This document shows positions 26,382-37,000 of a stretch of DNA of 64,000 nt, piece by piece; positions within the stretch are counted from its first letter, which is position 1; each line of letters opens with the position of its first letter. The notes under the pieces were generated by a model. It was not told where the DNA came from and made no database searches. It saw only the letters and a program-made list of their open reading frames with translations. Both the position numbers and the translations under genes were made by a program. Source of the DNA: Gracilibacillus orientalis (GTDB lineage Bacteria > Bacillota > Bacilli > Bacillales > Amphibacillaceae); assembly GCF_900114645.1 (NCBI RefSeq), contig NZ_FOTR01000003.1, forward strand, positions 248,001 through 312,000, given 5' to 3'.

Positions 26382-29300
26382 ATGAACAGGCATTTTAAAA
26401 GAATTATTTCATTATTTCTTATAGCGATTTTGGTCATTCCATCAGGCTGGATTACACCGGCTAAAGAAGCAGCAACGAACGAAGATATGCCAGTTCTTCT
26501 GTATCATCGAGTTGTTGAAAATCCTTCCAATCAATGGACAGACACCAGTATTGAAAACTTTGAACAGACCATGAAGTATCTCCATGACAATGGATATAAC
26601 ACTTTATCCGCAGAACAATATGTCAGTATCATGGAAGGAACGGAAACAGCTCCTGAAAATCCTATTCTATTAACCTTTGATGATGCTACTCCTGATTTTA
26701 TCACCAATGCGCTCCCTGTCTTAGAAAAGTATGACATGCATGCTGTTCAATTTGTGATCACCGATTGGATTGGTACTGATTACAGTATGTCAGAAGAACA
26801 GCTGAAAAATTTAGCAGACCATCCAAATGTCAGTCTGCAAAATCACTCCAACACACACAGCGATGAAACTTGGGGAAATGATGGCAGTCAGAGAAGTGAA
26901 ATAACAAAAGAACAAGCTGAGGAAGAAATTACTCAAGCTAATACGTATTTAAGTGATATTACAGGTGAAAACCCCATTCTCATGGCTTATCCTTATGGCA
27001 GCTACAATGATGCGGCAAAAGAGGTAAACAAAGAAAATGGAATCCAATACGCATTTAAGGTTGGAACACCTGACGAAGACGAATATGCTATGAGTCGTCA
27101 TTATGTAGTAATGGACACGACGCTAGAAGATATTGCAGGATGGATCGGCGGTCCAGTACCCGATCCTGAAACAGAAACAGAAGACGAATCAGAGGCGAAT
27201 ACTGTTTATCATGAAACCTTTGAAGATGGATTAGGTGTTGTAACACAAGCAGGGAACGCACAATTGGATCCTGTTTCTGAAATCGTATTTGAAGGTAATG
27301 AAGATGGAAATGCGATCCATGTAAGCGAGAGAAGCAATAACTGGGATGGGGTTAACCTTCCATTCAGCAACGTCGGCATGGAAGATGGAAAAACCTATAC
27401 AATTACCATTACAGGTTATGTAGATGACAATGTAACGATTCCAGAAGGGTCTCAAGCATTGCTTCAAAATGTTGACAGCTATAACGGACTGTATGCAGCT
27501 GCTGAATTAGTGGAGGGGCAATCTTTTACTTTATCTGGAGAATATACCGTTAATACAAGTGAAGACAATGCTTTACGAATCCAATCTAATGATGACGGGC
27601 AAACTATTCCATTCTATATCGGGGGTATTCTCATTATCGAAGAGAGGGCTTCAGAAGACGATGATGAAGAAGAACAAGAGGAGCCAAGACAACCTGCTGA
27701 AGATTTCACTACCATTACATTTGAAGACCAAACAACAGGTGGGTTTGAACCTAGAGGTGATTCGGAAACACTTACTGTAACCGATGAAGAAAATCATACA
27801 GAAAATGGTTCTCATGCTTTAAAAGTGGCGGAAAGATCAGAGAATTGGCATGGACCATCATTGCGTGTCGAGCAATATGTCGACCAAGGGCAAGAATATA
27901 AAATTTCTGCACGGGTTAAGCTGATCTCATCGGAAAGTTCACAGCTTCAGCTATCAACACAGGTCGGTGAAGGTGACAGTGCTAATTACAATAACCTGCA
28001 AGGAAAAACGATTAGTACGGAAGATGGCTGGGTACAACTCGAAGGAACGTATCGTTACAGTAGTGTGGGTGGCGAATATTTAGCCATTTATGTAGAAAGT
28101 TCAAATAATAGTACGGCTTCTTTCTATATTGATGATGTAACTTTTGAGCCTACCGATTCGGGAGAAGTTGAAATCGAGAAAGATTTGACTCCAATAAAAG
28201 ATGTGTATGCAGACTATTTTTTAATTGGAAATGCAGTCTCCAATGCCGAATTTGAAGGTACCAGACTGGAGCTTCTTAACATGCATCACAACCTTGTGAC
28301 AGCGGAGAATGCGATGAAACCAGGTTATGCATATAATGATGACAGAGAATTTGATTTTACTGCCGAAGATGCACTTGTCGAACAAGCTTCAAAGCAAGGG
28401 TTACAATTACATGGCCACGTACTAGTTTGGCACCAACAGTCAGATGAATGGCTACATTCTGATGAAAATGGTAATCCTTTAAGTCGGGAAGAAGCGCTTG
28501 AAAACTTGCGAAACCATGTTAAAACAACAATAGAGCATTTCGGGCCAAATGTGATTTCCTGGGATGTGGTCAATGAAGCGATGATTGATAACCCGCCAAA
28601 TCCAGCTGATTGGAAAGCATCCTTACGTCAATCAGGCTGGTACCAAGCTATCGGACCTGATTACGTAGAACAGTCCTTCCGTGCAGCAAAAGAGGTAATA
28701 GATGAAAACGGCTGGGATATTAGCCTTTATTATAATGATTACAATGATGATAATCAGAACAAAGCAGAAGCCATGTATCAAATGGTAAAAGAAATTAATG
28801 AGAACTACGCAACAGATAATGATGGTGAACTGTTAGTTGACGGTATCGGCATGCAAGGACACTATAATTTAAACACCAATCCTGAAAATGTAAGACGATC
28901 CATGGAGAAGTTTATCTCTCTTGGTGTGGAAGTTGGTGTAACAGAGCTTGATATTACAGCTGGTAGCGATAATGAACTTACGGAGCAGCAAGCAAATGCG
29001 CAAGGTTATTTATATGCCCAATTGTTCCAGCTTTATAAAGAACATGCTGACCATATCTCTCGTGTAACATTCTGGGGTCTGAATGATGCGACGAGCTGGC
29101 GAGCAGAGCAAAGCCCATTATTGTTTAATAAAGACTTGCAAGCGAAACCGGCTTACAATGCTGTAATCGACCCTGATACATTTATAGAAGAACACGAACT
29201 TGAGGAGACAGAAGCAAATCATTCTACAGCTTCGTTCGGGACTCCGGAAATCGATGGAGCAATAGATAATGTTTGGAGCGATGTGCCAGCATTACCGATT

Positions 29301-30548
29301 AACCGTTATCAGATGGCTTGGCAAGGAGCAGACGGAACAGCCAAGGCTCTGTGGGATGACGAAAACCTTTATGTCTTGATTCAGGTAAGTGACTCTAATC
29401 TTGACGATACCAACGAAAATGCATGGGAACAGGATTCCATTGAAGTCTTTGTCGATGAAAATAATGGAAAAACAGCTTCCTATCAAGACGATGATGGACA
29501 ATACAGAGTGAATTTTAATAATGAAACGTCCTTCAACCCTGAAAGCATTGCTGATGGATTCGATTCAGCCACTCATGTTTCAGATAATGGTTACACTGTA
29601 GAAGTGAAGATTCCATTTAAAACCATTACTCCAGAAGATGGCACAGAAATTGGCTTTGACGTACAAATTAATGATGCAAAAGATGGTGCCCGTGAAAGTG
29701 CTGCAACATGGAACGACACAACTGGCGCTGGCTATCAGGATACATCCGTATTTGGTATTTTAACACTTGAAGGTTCAGCAGACTCAACACCTGAACCGGA
29801 AGAACCTCAACCTGAAGATCCAGATTCCAAAGAACCAACACCTGAAAAACCAAAACAAGTCGTAACAAAACCAGTAGTGAAAAATAAACAAGCAACTATG
29901 AAAGATGATGACATCGATAAATTAGAAAAAGAAGACGAATTAGTCATTAATCTAAGAAATCATGACTCTTCCATCACCGTTTCATTTACTAGCGATCAAG
30001 TGAAACAGTTGAAGCAGCAAAACGCTACAATCACGATTAATATGAAAGATGTTAGCATTCAATTGCCTGCATCCGTATTTTCAAATGGGAATCAAGCGGT
30101 AGATATTGAAATTCAAAAAATGAAAGATATGGATGGGGCTTTAAGTGCTGTCTATGACTTTATCATTATGCAAGGTGACAAAGAAATCCGTCAGTTTGAT
30201 TCGAAAGTTGCCCTTTCATTTAAAGTCGATAAAGATAAAGTAAAAGATTCTAACAATGTAAAATTGTTCTACTGGAATCCGGATGCGGAGACATGGGAAC
30301 TCATCGGTGGAGAATACCAAAATGGGGTTGTTACAGCCGAAACTGGCCATTTCAGCACATTTGCGGTATTTGAGACAGAAAAAGTGGAAGAATCCAAGGC
30401 AGATCCAGTAAATCATGTTGATGAAGAAAATAAATTGCCTGATACAGCAACAAGTACATTCAATTATTTACTAGCAGGATTAATGATACTACTTATTGGT
30501 GCTGTCTTCCTCCTACTTATTAAAAGAAAAAAGTCTAGCTTGCTGTAA
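26382..30548 (+). CDS. Cell-wall-anchored multidomain xylanase (CE4, two CBM22, GH10, CBM9, LPXTG)
   Basis: 1388 residues. Signal peptide to about residue 28; NodB-type polysaccharide deacetylase (about 36-260) with Asp100-Asp101 in TFDDAT and His155/His159 in HSNTH; two CBM22-like domains (about 272-421 and 441-590); GH10 endo-xylanase (about 602-931) with acid/base Glu732 (WDVVNEAM) and nucleophile Glu855 (VTELDI); CBM9-like domain (about 948-1131); Pro/Glu linker; a beta-rich domain (about 1163-1341); sortase motif LPDTA at 1352-1356, a hydrophobic helix and KRKK tail. It should de-acetylate and cut xylan while fixed to the wall. GGAGGA precedes the ATG. No sortase gene is in the window. 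Confidence 0.95.
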   Translation: MNRHFKRIISLFLIAILVIPSGWITPAKEAATNEDMPVLLYHRVVENPSNQWTDTSIENFEQTMKYLHDNGYNTLSAEQYVSIMEGTETAPENPILLTFDDATPDFITNALPVLEKYDMHAVQFVITDWIGTDYSMSEEQLKNLADHPNVSLQNHSNTHSDETWGNDGSQRSEITKEQAEEEITQANTYLSDITGENPILMAYPYGSYNDAAKEVNKENGIQYAFKVGTPDEDEYAMSRHYVVMDTTLEDIAGWIGGPVPDPETETEDESEANTVYHETFEDGLGVVTQAGNAQLDPVSEIVFEGNEDGNAIHVSERSNNWDGVNLPFSNVGMEDGKTYTITITGYVDDNVTIPEGSQALLQNVDSYNGLYAAAELVEGQSFTLSGEYTVNTSEDNALRIQSNDDGQTIPFYIGGILIIEERASEDDDEEEQEEPRQPAEDFTTITFEDQTTGGFEPRGDSETLTVTDEENHTENGSHALKVAERSENWHGPSLRVEQYVDQGQEYKISARVKLISSESSQLQLSTQVGEGDSANYNNLQGKTISTEDGWVQLEGTYRYSSVGGEYLAIYVESSNNSTASFYIDDVTFEPTDSGEVEIEKDLTPIKDVYADYFLIGNAVSNAEFEGTRLELLNMHHNLVTAENAMKPGYAYNDDREFDFTAEDALVEQASKQGLQLHGHVLVWHQQSDEWLHSDENGNPLSREEALENLRNHVKTTIEHFGPNVISWDVVNEAMIDNPPNPADWKASLRQSGWYQAIGPDYVEQSFRAAKEVIDENGWDISLYYNDYNDDNQNKAEAMYQMVKEINENYATDNDGELLVDGIGMQGHYNLNTNPENVRRSMEKFISLGVEVGVTELDITAGSDNELTEQQANAQGYLYAQLFQLYKEHADHISRVTFWGLNDATSWRAEQSPLLFNKDLQAKPAYNAVIDPDTFIEEHELEETEANHSTASFGTPEIDGAIDNVWSDVPALPINRYQMAWQGADGTAKALWDDENLYVLIQVSDSNLDDTNENAWEQDSIEVFVDENNGKTASYQDDDGQYRVNFNNETSFNPESIADGFDSATHVSDNGYTVEVKIPFKTITPEDGTEIGFDVQINDAKDGARESAATWNDTTGAGYQDTSVFGILTLEGSADSTPEPEEPQPEDPDSKEPTPEKPKQVVTKPVVKNKQATMKDDDIDKLEKEDELVINLRNHDSSITVSFTSDQVKQLKQQNATITINMKDVSIQLPASVFSNGNQAVDIEIQKMKDMDGALSAVYDFIIMQGDKEIRQFDSKVALSFKVDKDKVKDSNNVKLFYWNPDAETWELIGGEYQNGVVTAETGHFSTFAVFETEKVEESKADPVNHVDEENKLPDTATSTFNYLLAGLMILLIGAVFLLLIKRKKSSLL

Positions 30549-30555
30549 CGTAAAT

Positions 30556-30587
30556 AAAGAGACTGATAGCACTTCGTCAGTCTCTTT
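30556..30587 (+). terminator. Terminator of the xylanase gene
   Basis: AAAGAGACTGA and TCAGTCTCTTT pair over a 10-nt loop and run into TTTTTT, 8 bp after the stop codon. Confidence 0.93.
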
Positions 30588-30703
30588 TTTACGTCTCTGT
30601 CATTGTAAATCAAACGTGATTTTTATTTACACTTGAGATTTACTATCAACTCTGTGCTCTTCTCTATCAATTTCATTGATAGTTGATATTACATTCTTAT
30701 TTT

Positions 30704-30744
30704 GGTAACATTTATGAAAACGAATTCATAACCTTCATGTTACC
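30704..30744. promoter_or_regulatory. Nested palindromes upstream of the GH30 gene
   Basis: GGTAACAT (30704-30711) pairs with ATGTTACC (30737-30744), and inside it TTATGAA (30712-30718) pairs with TTCATAA (30725-30731). The core TGAAAACGAATTCA (30715-30728) has the central CG and TGAA/TTCA halves of LacI-family operators and partly resembles cre. A sugar-responsive repressor site is plausible but not proven. Confidence 0.4.
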
Positions 30745-30872
30745 CTCTTTCCCGAACTAATTATGCATAGATAAGAACAGATTGGCTATTCACTTGAAAG
30801 TGGTGGTAATTAATTAAAACTACTCCGTATTCAAGAAAAAATTCAGATTGAAGAAAGGAGAATACAATACCA

Positions 30873-32474
30873 ATGAATAAGAAATTAAAACTAACCTTAG
30901 CATTATCGCTTAGTGTTCTATTGCTTGGATCACCGGTTAGTTATGCAAAGGAAAATAACTTAGCAGTTCCCCAGAATAGCACTGCCCAAGAAATTAATAT
31001 CGACGTAGAAAGTAAGTTTCAGGAAATTGATGGATTCGGAGCTTCTGGTGCTTGGTCCATGGATCCAGTTGGCAGTGAATGGTCGGAAGAAAATAAAAAC
31101 CTTGTTGCTGATTTGTTATTCTCACAGGATAAAGGAATTGGTTTATCCATGTGGCGCTTTAATATCGGTGCAGGTAGTGAAATGACAGACAAGGAAATCA
31201 TTACAGATCGTTTTAGAAGAGCAGAAAGTTTTAAAACAGGAGAAAAGGAGGATTATGATTGGTCTAAACAAGCTGGTCAGCAGTGGTTTCTTCAAGCAGC
31301 AAAAGAACGCGGAGTTGAGGAATTTATTGCATTTGTAAATAGTCCACCCGTTTGGATGACGAAGAATGGACATGGACAACCAGACCCCTCTGTTGGTAGC
31401 ACAAATCTAGAAGAAGAACATATGGATGATTTTGCAATATTTTTAGCTGATGTATTAGAGCATTTCGAACAAGAGCAGTTGCCTTTTAACTATATTAGTC
31501 CGATCAATGAGCCTACATGGGATTGGAACTATGCAGGACAAGAAGGAAATCGTTACAATATAGACGATATGAAAGAGGTTATCACAGCTTTACATAATGA
31601 GCTGGAAAACCGAGGACTTGAAACCGAAATTGACGCACCAGAAGCGGTAGAATATACATCACTTCTTGATGATGATATATATGCTGAATTTACAGGAAGT
31701 GATAGCAGATATAGCGGTGGCAATGCTAGTGGTGCTTATCCGGGTAAATATCGAGAATATATCAAGGAATTTTTAGGAGATAGTGATATAAAAGAAATGG
31801 TCGGTAATAAGGTTAGTACACACGCCTATTGGTCTGATCATTATTCTGGTGAAGACCGTCTAATTCCATTAAGAGAATCTGTACGGGAAAACATAGATCG
31901 ATATGATAAGGACGCAAAAATATGGATGTCCGAATACTGTATTTTGGGAGATCACGGGCATGGCAGAGACCTCTCCATGGAGACTGCACTAGATGTTGCC
32001 CGACTCATTCATAATGACATGGTGGAAACACAAGCTTCCGCATGGCAATGGTGGTTAGCGATGTCACCTTATGATTACAAGGACGGATTGATCTATACAG
32101 ATTACTCCGAACAGGGTGATGAACAAACAATCATTGAATCTAAGTTACTATGGGCTTTAGGTAACTACAGCCGTTTCGTTAGACCGGGAGCCTACAGAGT
32201 TGATCTTCAGGGTGCCAACGATAAGAACGGTCTTATGGGCTCTGCTTATTATCAAGAAGACGATGACCAGCTCGCTATTGTACTTGTCAATCATAGTGAT
32301 GAAACAAAACCAGTAAATATTAATGTAGATGATCTACCTGGAAACAAGAAAACCATACAATTTAAACCATATGTAACTTCTGAAAACAATGACCTGGAAG
32401 AAAAAAACTTATTCCCCGGACATAAAACGTTTCATGTTCCAGCAAAATCGGTAGTTACATTAGTTGCTCAATAA
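30873..32474 (+). CDS. Secreted glycoside hydrolase family 30 enzyme
   Basis: 533 residues with a signal peptide ending near VSYA (residue 25). The catalytic domain begins FQEIDGFGASGAWSMDPVG and shows acid/base Glu213 (SPINEPTW) and nucleophile Glu354 (IWMSEYCILGD), as expected for GH30. A beta-sandwich side domain finishes the chain (ALGNYSRFVRPGAYRVD onward). Family members act on xylan, beta-1,6-galactan or glucan, and the subfamily cannot be fixed by eye; the neighbouring xylanase makes a hemicellulose substrate likely. GAAAGGAG precedes the ATG. Confidence 0.88.
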   Translation: MNKKLKLTLALSLSVLLLGSPVSYAKENNLAVPQNSTAQEINIDVESKFQEIDGFGASGAWSMDPVGSEWSEENKNLVADLLFSQDKGIGLSMWRFNIGAGSEMTDKEIITDRFRRAESFKTGEKEDYDWSKQAGQQWFLQAAKERGVEEFIAFVNSPPVWMTKNGHGQPDPSVGSTNLEEEHMDDFAIFLADVLEHFEQEQLPFNYISPINEPTWDWNYAGQEGNRYNIDDMKEVITALHNELENRGLETEIDAPEAVEYTSLLDDDIYAEFTGSDSRYSGGNASGAYPGKYREYIKEFLGDSDIKEMVGNKVSTHAYWSDHYSGEDRLIPLRESVRENIDRYDKDAKIWMSEYCILGDHGHGRDLSMETALDVARLIHNDMVETQASAWQWWLAMSPYDYKDGLIYTDYSEQGDEQTIIESKLLWALGNYSRFVRPGAYRVDLQGANDKNGLMGSAYYQEDDDQLAIVLVNHSDETKPVNINVDDLPGNKKTIQFKPYVTSENNDLEEKNLFPGHKTFHVPAKSVVTLVAQ

Positions 32475-32489
32475 TAATTAAACAAAAAA

Positions 32490-32518
32490 GAATGCCGGTT
32501 TATTATAAACCGGCATTC
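32490..32518. terminator. Shared terminator between the GH30 gene and mqo
   Basis: A perfect 13-bp stem (32490-32502 with 32506-32518, 3-nt loop) lies between the convergent genes. The T-run is stronger on the minus strand (mqo side). Confidence 0.9.
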
Positions 32519-32541
32519 CTCTATTAGTTAAACTGTTTTAG

Positions 32542-34062
32542 TTAACTGCTTTTTGATTCCGCACAAGTGACTGCGCCATTTACGTCTAGTCCAAGTGTCT
32601 CCTCTGTTGCAGTATGAATTTCCCGGAACATTTCAGGATTTTCCGCTAGCAACACACCATAAGATGGAACCATTTCTTTGATTTTAGGTTCCCATTCTTT
32701 TATATGTTTTGGGAAACATTTCTCCAATATTTCCAGCATAACTGGTACTGCAGTAGAAGCACCTGGAGAAGCACCTAGTAATGCAGCTATCGAGCCATCG
32801 TCAGCACTAACAACTTCTGTACCAAATTGAAGTGTTCCTTTACCACCAGTTTCCGTGTCTTTAATAACTTGTACACGTTGACCAGCTACGACTATATCCC
32901 AATCTTCACTTTTTGCATTCGGAATAAATTCACGTAATTCTTCCATACGTTGTTCCTTCGATGACAACACTTGCTGAATCAGATATTTCGTCAATCCCAT
33001 TTCTTTTGCCCCTGCCGATAGCATGGTTAAAACATTATTCGGTTTGACCGAACCAAGTAAATCAAAATTGGAACCTGTTTTTAAGAATTTTGGAGAGAAA
33101 CCTGCATATGGTCCAAATAATAATGATTTTCTGTTATCAATAAATCTTGTATCAAGATGCGGAACAGACATTGGTGGAGCACCAACTTTAGCTTTACCGT
33201 ATACTTTTCCATGATGCTGCTCTATGATTTCAGGATTGTTACATACCATAAATAAGCCGCTTACTGGGAAACCACCAATATTTTTGGACTCCGGAATACC
33301 GGTTTTCTGTAGTAAAGGCAAGCTTCCTCCCCCACCGCCAATAAAGATAAACTTTGCAGTATGATATTCTATTTTGCCATTATCCATATCATGCACTTTT
33401 ACTTCCCATGAACCATCACTCTTTTGTTTAATATCCTCCACACTATGCTTGTAATTTACTTCTACGTCTGTCTCCTCTAAATGGTCGAACAATTTGCGTG
33501 TTAACGCACCAAAGTTCACATCCGTTCCAGAATCGATTTTAGTTGCCGCTATCGGTTCGTCTGGTGTACGTTCCTCCATAATAAGTGGAATCCATTCCTT
33601 CAGTTTCTCAAGTTCATCGGAATATTCCATATCTTGAAACAGAGGAATATTTGATAACGCTTCAAAACGTTTTTTCAAAAAGGTTACATTCTCTTCCCCT
33701 TGGACTAAACTCATATGTGGGATTGGCATGATAAAGTCTTGTGGATTCCCAATCAGCTTGCTGTTAACTAAATAGGACCAAAACTGTCTTGATACCTGAA
33801 ACTGTTCATTAACTTTCACAGCTTTAGTAGTATCGATTGAACCATCAGCTTTTTCCGTTGTATAGTTAAGCTCGCATAGTGCGGCATGACCGGTTCCCGC
33901 ATTATTCCACTCGTTAGAGCTTTCTTCACCTGCTTTATCGAGCTTCTCAAACACGGTAATATCCCATTCTGGTGCTAACTCTTTCAGTAGTGATCCCAAA
34001 GTTGCACTCATCACTCCAGCACCAATTAAAATAACATCTGATTTTTTCTGTATGTTGCTCAT
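32542..34062 (-). CDS. mqo: Malate:quinone oxidoreductase
   Basis: Membrane-associated FAD enzyme that oxidises malate to oxaloacetate and reduces quinone; 506 residues, the normal length. The FAD-binding glycine motif GAGVMS is at 14-19. [19 protein letters not shown]-like text (here starting [12 protein letters not shown]) and [13 protein letters not shown] are hallmarks of Mqo. GGAAGG precedes the ATG. The 378-bp gap upstream (34063-34440) shows no gene. Confidence 0.96.
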   Translation of the reverse strand: MSNIQKKSDVILIGAGVMSATLGSLLKELAPEWDITVFEKLDKAGEESSNEWNNAGTGHAALCELNYTTEKADGSIDTTKAVKVNEQFQVSRQFWSYLVNSKLIGNPQDFIMPIPHMSLVQGEENVTFLKKRFEALSNIPLFQDMEYSDELEKLKEWIPLIMEERTPDEPIAATKIDSGTDVNFGALTRKLFDHLEETDVEVNYKHSVEDIKQKSDGSWEVKVHDMDNGKIEYHTAKFIFIGGGGGSLPLLQKTGIPESKNIGGFPVSGLFMVCNNPEIIEQHHGKVYGKAKVGAPPMSVPHLDTRFIDNRKSLLFGPYAGFSPKFLKTGSNFDLLGSVKPNNVLTMLSAGAKEMGLTKYLIQQVLSSKEQRMEELREFIPNAKSEDWDIVVAGQRVQVIKDTETGGKGTLQFGTEVVSADDGSIAALLGASPGASTAVPVMLEILEKCFPKHIKEWEPKIKEMVPSYGVLLAENPEMFREIHTATEETLGLDVNGAVTCAESKSS

Positions 34063-34440
34063 TAAAACCTTCCTTTCCTGTCCCTTATCTGCAAAAAAAA
34101 GTAGGCTCTCCTGCTTGGTATAACAAAAAGTAAGGCATTATCCAGGAACAAACCTTCTTTCCCAATCATATATAGTCTTTTATAATTATTTAATATCTTC
34201 TATCATCTAACAATTATAAACTATTTAGGGGTGGAAAAAAAGTAAGAATAATGTCGCAAGGATCCAAAGGAAAATAGATCGGGTTAATTCTATTGAAACA
34301 ACTAATACTAAAAAGAAGTAATTCAATTAATACTATTATCATAAGCAGTAGGTGTCTGTCGGATCGCAAATCAATCATTTAACTTTTCCTCGTTTAACCT
34401 TTAAGATGAAATATATAACAAATTGGAAAGGGTGAAACAA
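34063..34440. other. Intergenic region between mqo and the YhfK-like gene
   Basis: Divergent promoter region, A/T-rich. I see no open reading frame with a ribosome site, no clear repeat and no convincing promoter pair. Confidence 0.5.
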
Positions 34441-35091
34441 ATGAAAGTATTAATTGCAGGTGCTAATGGCCAGATAGGAAAACATCTTGTCAAATTCATC
34501 CAAGATGAAGATAATCTAGATGCAAAAGCAATGATTCGAAAACAAGAACAAGCCGCTTATTTTGAAGATTTAGGGGCAGAAGTTGCTGTGGTAGATCTTG
34601 AAGATGACGTTGATGCAATCGCTAAGGCTGCAGAAGGAGTAGATGCGGTTGTATTCACTGCAGGTTCTGGACCACATACAGGCAAAGACAAAACCATTAT
34701 GATCGATCTGGACGGCGCTGTTAAAACAATTGAGGCAGCAAAACAAGCCAATGTGAAACGATATGTTATGATCAGTTCATTCGAAACAAGTCGTGAAGCA
34801 ATTCAATCTGCTCCAGAAGGTTTTGCACCATATGTAATAGCGAAGCATTATGCGGATGAATGGCTCACATCAACTGATTTAGATTATACAATTATTCACC
34901 CTGGTGGACTAACCAATGATCCGGGCAAAAACCAAGTAGAACTAGCTGAAAAAGTGGAAAGAGGCCAAGTTCCACGAGAAGACATTGCAAGAGTGATTGT
35001 TGCTAGTTTGAACAATGATTCTACGATTGGTAAGAGATTTCAGGTTATAACAGGAAATACAGATGTAGAAGACGCGGTTAAATCCATTTAA
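34441..35091 (+). CDS. NAD(P)-binding SDR-like protein (YhfK type)
   Basis: 216 residues from ATG 34441, preceded by GGAAAGGGTG; an earlier in-frame ATG at 34423 has no site. The dinucleotide motif GANGQIGKH is at the N-terminus, with FTAGSG and YVIAKHYADEWL further on, and the protein aligns along its length with B. subtilis YhfK. Atypical extended SDRs of this kind have unknown substrates. It is a single-gene unit. Confidence 0.9.
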   Translation: MKVLIAGANGQIGKHLVKFIQDEDNLDAKAMIRKQEQAAYFEDLGAEVAVVDLEDDVDAIAKAAEGVDAVVFTAGSGPHTGKDKTIMIDLDGAVKTIEAAKQANVKRYVMISSFETSREAIQSAPEGFAPYVIAKHYADEWLTSTDLDYTIIHPGGLTNDPGKNQVELAEKVERGQVPREDIARVIVASLNNDSTIGKRFQVITGNTDVEDAVKSI

Positions 35092-35100
35092 AAATCTAAG

Positions 35101-35136
35101 ACAGCCCCATTTCCCTGATTGGCGAAATGGGGCTGT
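35101..35136 (+). terminator. Terminator of the YhfK-like gene
   Basis: ACAGCCCCATTT (35101-35112) pairs perfectly with AAATGGGGCTGT (35125-35136) and is followed by AATTTTA. Confidence 0.88.
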
Positions 35137-35429
35137 AATTTTATCCAAATGGGTTTTTGAACTTCTTATTCATGATTGTGAAATTTACATACACTAACTT
35201 AACGTATATGCTCTATAAGGGATTCGCACTGGCTTTAAAGCAAGTGAATACCTATTATATGCTTTATAAAGCTTTTACTCTGTCTTTATTGTCTTATAGT
35301 TATTTTCGTTGTAAGTAACGCACCCCGATATTATTAGGGATAATATCCGTTTTTACACTACTTTCATTTAAAAGGGTTTCCATTATATAAAATTTTCAAA
35401 GTCATCCAACAAATACGATCATAACGACA

Positions 35430-35465
35430 AAACAAGCCTCATCCATGCAGATGTAAGGCTTGTTT
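35430..35465 (-). terminator. Terminator of the DHA2 exporter gene
   Basis: AAACAAGCCT (35430-35439) pairs with AGGCTTGTTT (35456-35465); the inner bases can extend the stem partially. On the minus strand T residues follow. It lies 40 bp beyond the exporter stop. Confidence 0.75.
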
Positions 35466-35505
35466 AATCATTGATAACTATTACCTTTTCCTATATTATC
35501 TAATT

Positions 35506-36963
35506 CTACGCCGATTCAAATGCATCCGTTTCTTCTTTTATAGCACTTTTCGTTGGCATAAATAACGTCAAAATTAGTGCAGCAATTGCTAATATCATCA
35601 TAAAGAAGTAGGCATCACCTGAGCCTAGTATAGAAGAAAGACTTCCAATTTGTTCCGGAGAAGCCGTTGGTTTTTCATTTGTGATTTTTGACGCATGACT
35701 TGTTACTTGTGCTGTGTAAATGGTAACCACTACCGCCGTTCCGATTGCTCCTGCAAGTTGACGTACAGTATTAACAACGGCAGAGCCATGTGACCCTAAA
35801 TTTTTAGGTAATGCGTTCAATGCAGATGTATTGAGTGGCATCGTAATGAAACTTAAACCAATACGTAAAACGATGGTACGTGTCATTAAATACATGAAAG
35901 AAGTCGAAGCTGTTAAATCCGTTACAGCCCACATCGAAGGAATCATAAATAAAAGACCAATAATAAATAACGGCTTTGCACCAACTTTGTCATATAATTT
36001 CCCAGTGACTGGAGACAAGACGGCATTGATGACAGCCCCTGGTAATAATAAAAGACCTGCTTCAAATGCTGTAAAACCTCTACCCGTTTGGAGGTAAATA
36101 GGTAGTAAGATCAAATCTGCATACATGATCATGGTTACTAACACATTGAGTAATGAAGTTAAAGTAAATACCTTGTACTTAAATACTGATATATTTAATA
36201 CTGGATCGTTTGATTTTATTTGGCGAATACAGAAGAAAACCGTAAACAACAATCCAATGATTAATGAAAAAACAACAATAGAGTTACCCCAACCTTTATT
36301 ACCTGCGTTACTGAAGCCGTATAATATAAACCCAAAACCAATGGTTGATAATAAAATACTTAAGAAGTCTAGTTTGGATTTAGCTGTTTCAGATACATTC
36401 ACTAAGTATTTCGATGCAAATAAAATAACTATCAATACAAAAGGTGCTAAACCAATAAATAACCAACGCCATGATACATACTCTATAATAAAACCGGCTA
36501 AGGTAGGTGCAATGGCTGGTGCAAATATTATCGCAAACCCAATTAAGCCCATTGCGCTACCTCTTTTTTCAGCAGGAAAAATAAACAGAATCACACTCAT
36601 CATAAGAGGAATGATAATCCCTGCTCCCACGGCTTGAATCATTCGTCCGATTAATAGAACCGCAAAGAAGGGAGCTGTTGCACAAATAACGGTACCCAAT
36701 AATAAAAATAGCATCGAACTAATAAATAATTGTCTGGTCGTAAAACGTTTCATTAGAAAGGCTGTTGTTGGAATTAATACGCCGTTCACAAGCAGAAAGC
36801 CTGTCGATAGCCATTGAACGGTTGTAGCTGTTACATTAAATATATCCATTAAATTACTTAAAGCAACATTTAATAACGTTTGATTTAATACTGATAAAAA
36901 ACAACCTGATATCATTACAAATAATAATATGCCTTTCTTCACTTCTTTTCTCTCATTTTCCAT
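35506..36963 (-). CDS. DHA2-family MFS multidrug exporter (EmrB/LmrB type)
   Basis: 485 residues with about fourteen membrane segments. LNQTLLNVALSNLMDIF with WLSTGFLLVNGVLIP is the DHA2 N-terminal signature, and GRMIQAVGAGIIIPLMMSV is antiporter motif C-like. It is a proton-drug antiporter by family. AAAGGGG precedes the ATG. It is divergent from a TetR regulator, and a shared 20-bp element occurs near each start. Confidence 0.93.
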   Translation of the reverse strand: MENERKEVKKGILLFVMISGCFLSVLNQTLLNVALSNLMDIFNVTATTVQWLSTGFLLVNGVLIPTTAFLMKRFTTRQLFISSMLFLLLGTVICATAPFFAVLLIGRMIQAVGAGIIIPLMMSVILFIFPAEKRGSAMGLIGFAIIFAPAIAPTLAGFIIEYVSWRWLFIGLAPFVLIVILFASKYLVNVSETAKSKLDFLSILLSTIGFGFILYGFSNAGNKGWGNSIVVFSLIIGLLFTVFFCIRQIKSNDPVLNISVFKYKVFTLTSLLNVLVTMIMYADLILLPIYLQTGRGFTAFEAGLLLLPGAVINAVLSPVTGKLYDKVGAKPLFIIGLLFMIPSMWAVTDLTASTSFMYLMTRTIVLRIGLSFITMPLNTSALNALPKNLGSHGSAVVNTVRQLAGAIGTAVVVTIYTAQVTSHASKITNEKPTASPEQIGSLSSILGSGDAYFFMMILAIAALILTLFMPTKSAIKEETDAFESA

Positions 36964-37000
36964 TTAGAAACCCCTTTATGATTGCCTCTTCGACATAGTA

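Larger units (their letters stand above)
35092..35505. other. Intergenic region with direct repeats
   Basis: No gene. It holds the two terminators listed separately and an imperfect palindrome around 35223-35250. A direct repeat ATATGCT-TATAA-G occurs at 35206-35220 and 35257-35271. Confidence 0.45.

Noticed and set aside
36125-36637. 170-codon plus-strand frame
   Set aside because: Antisense shadow of the DHA2 exporter membrane segments.
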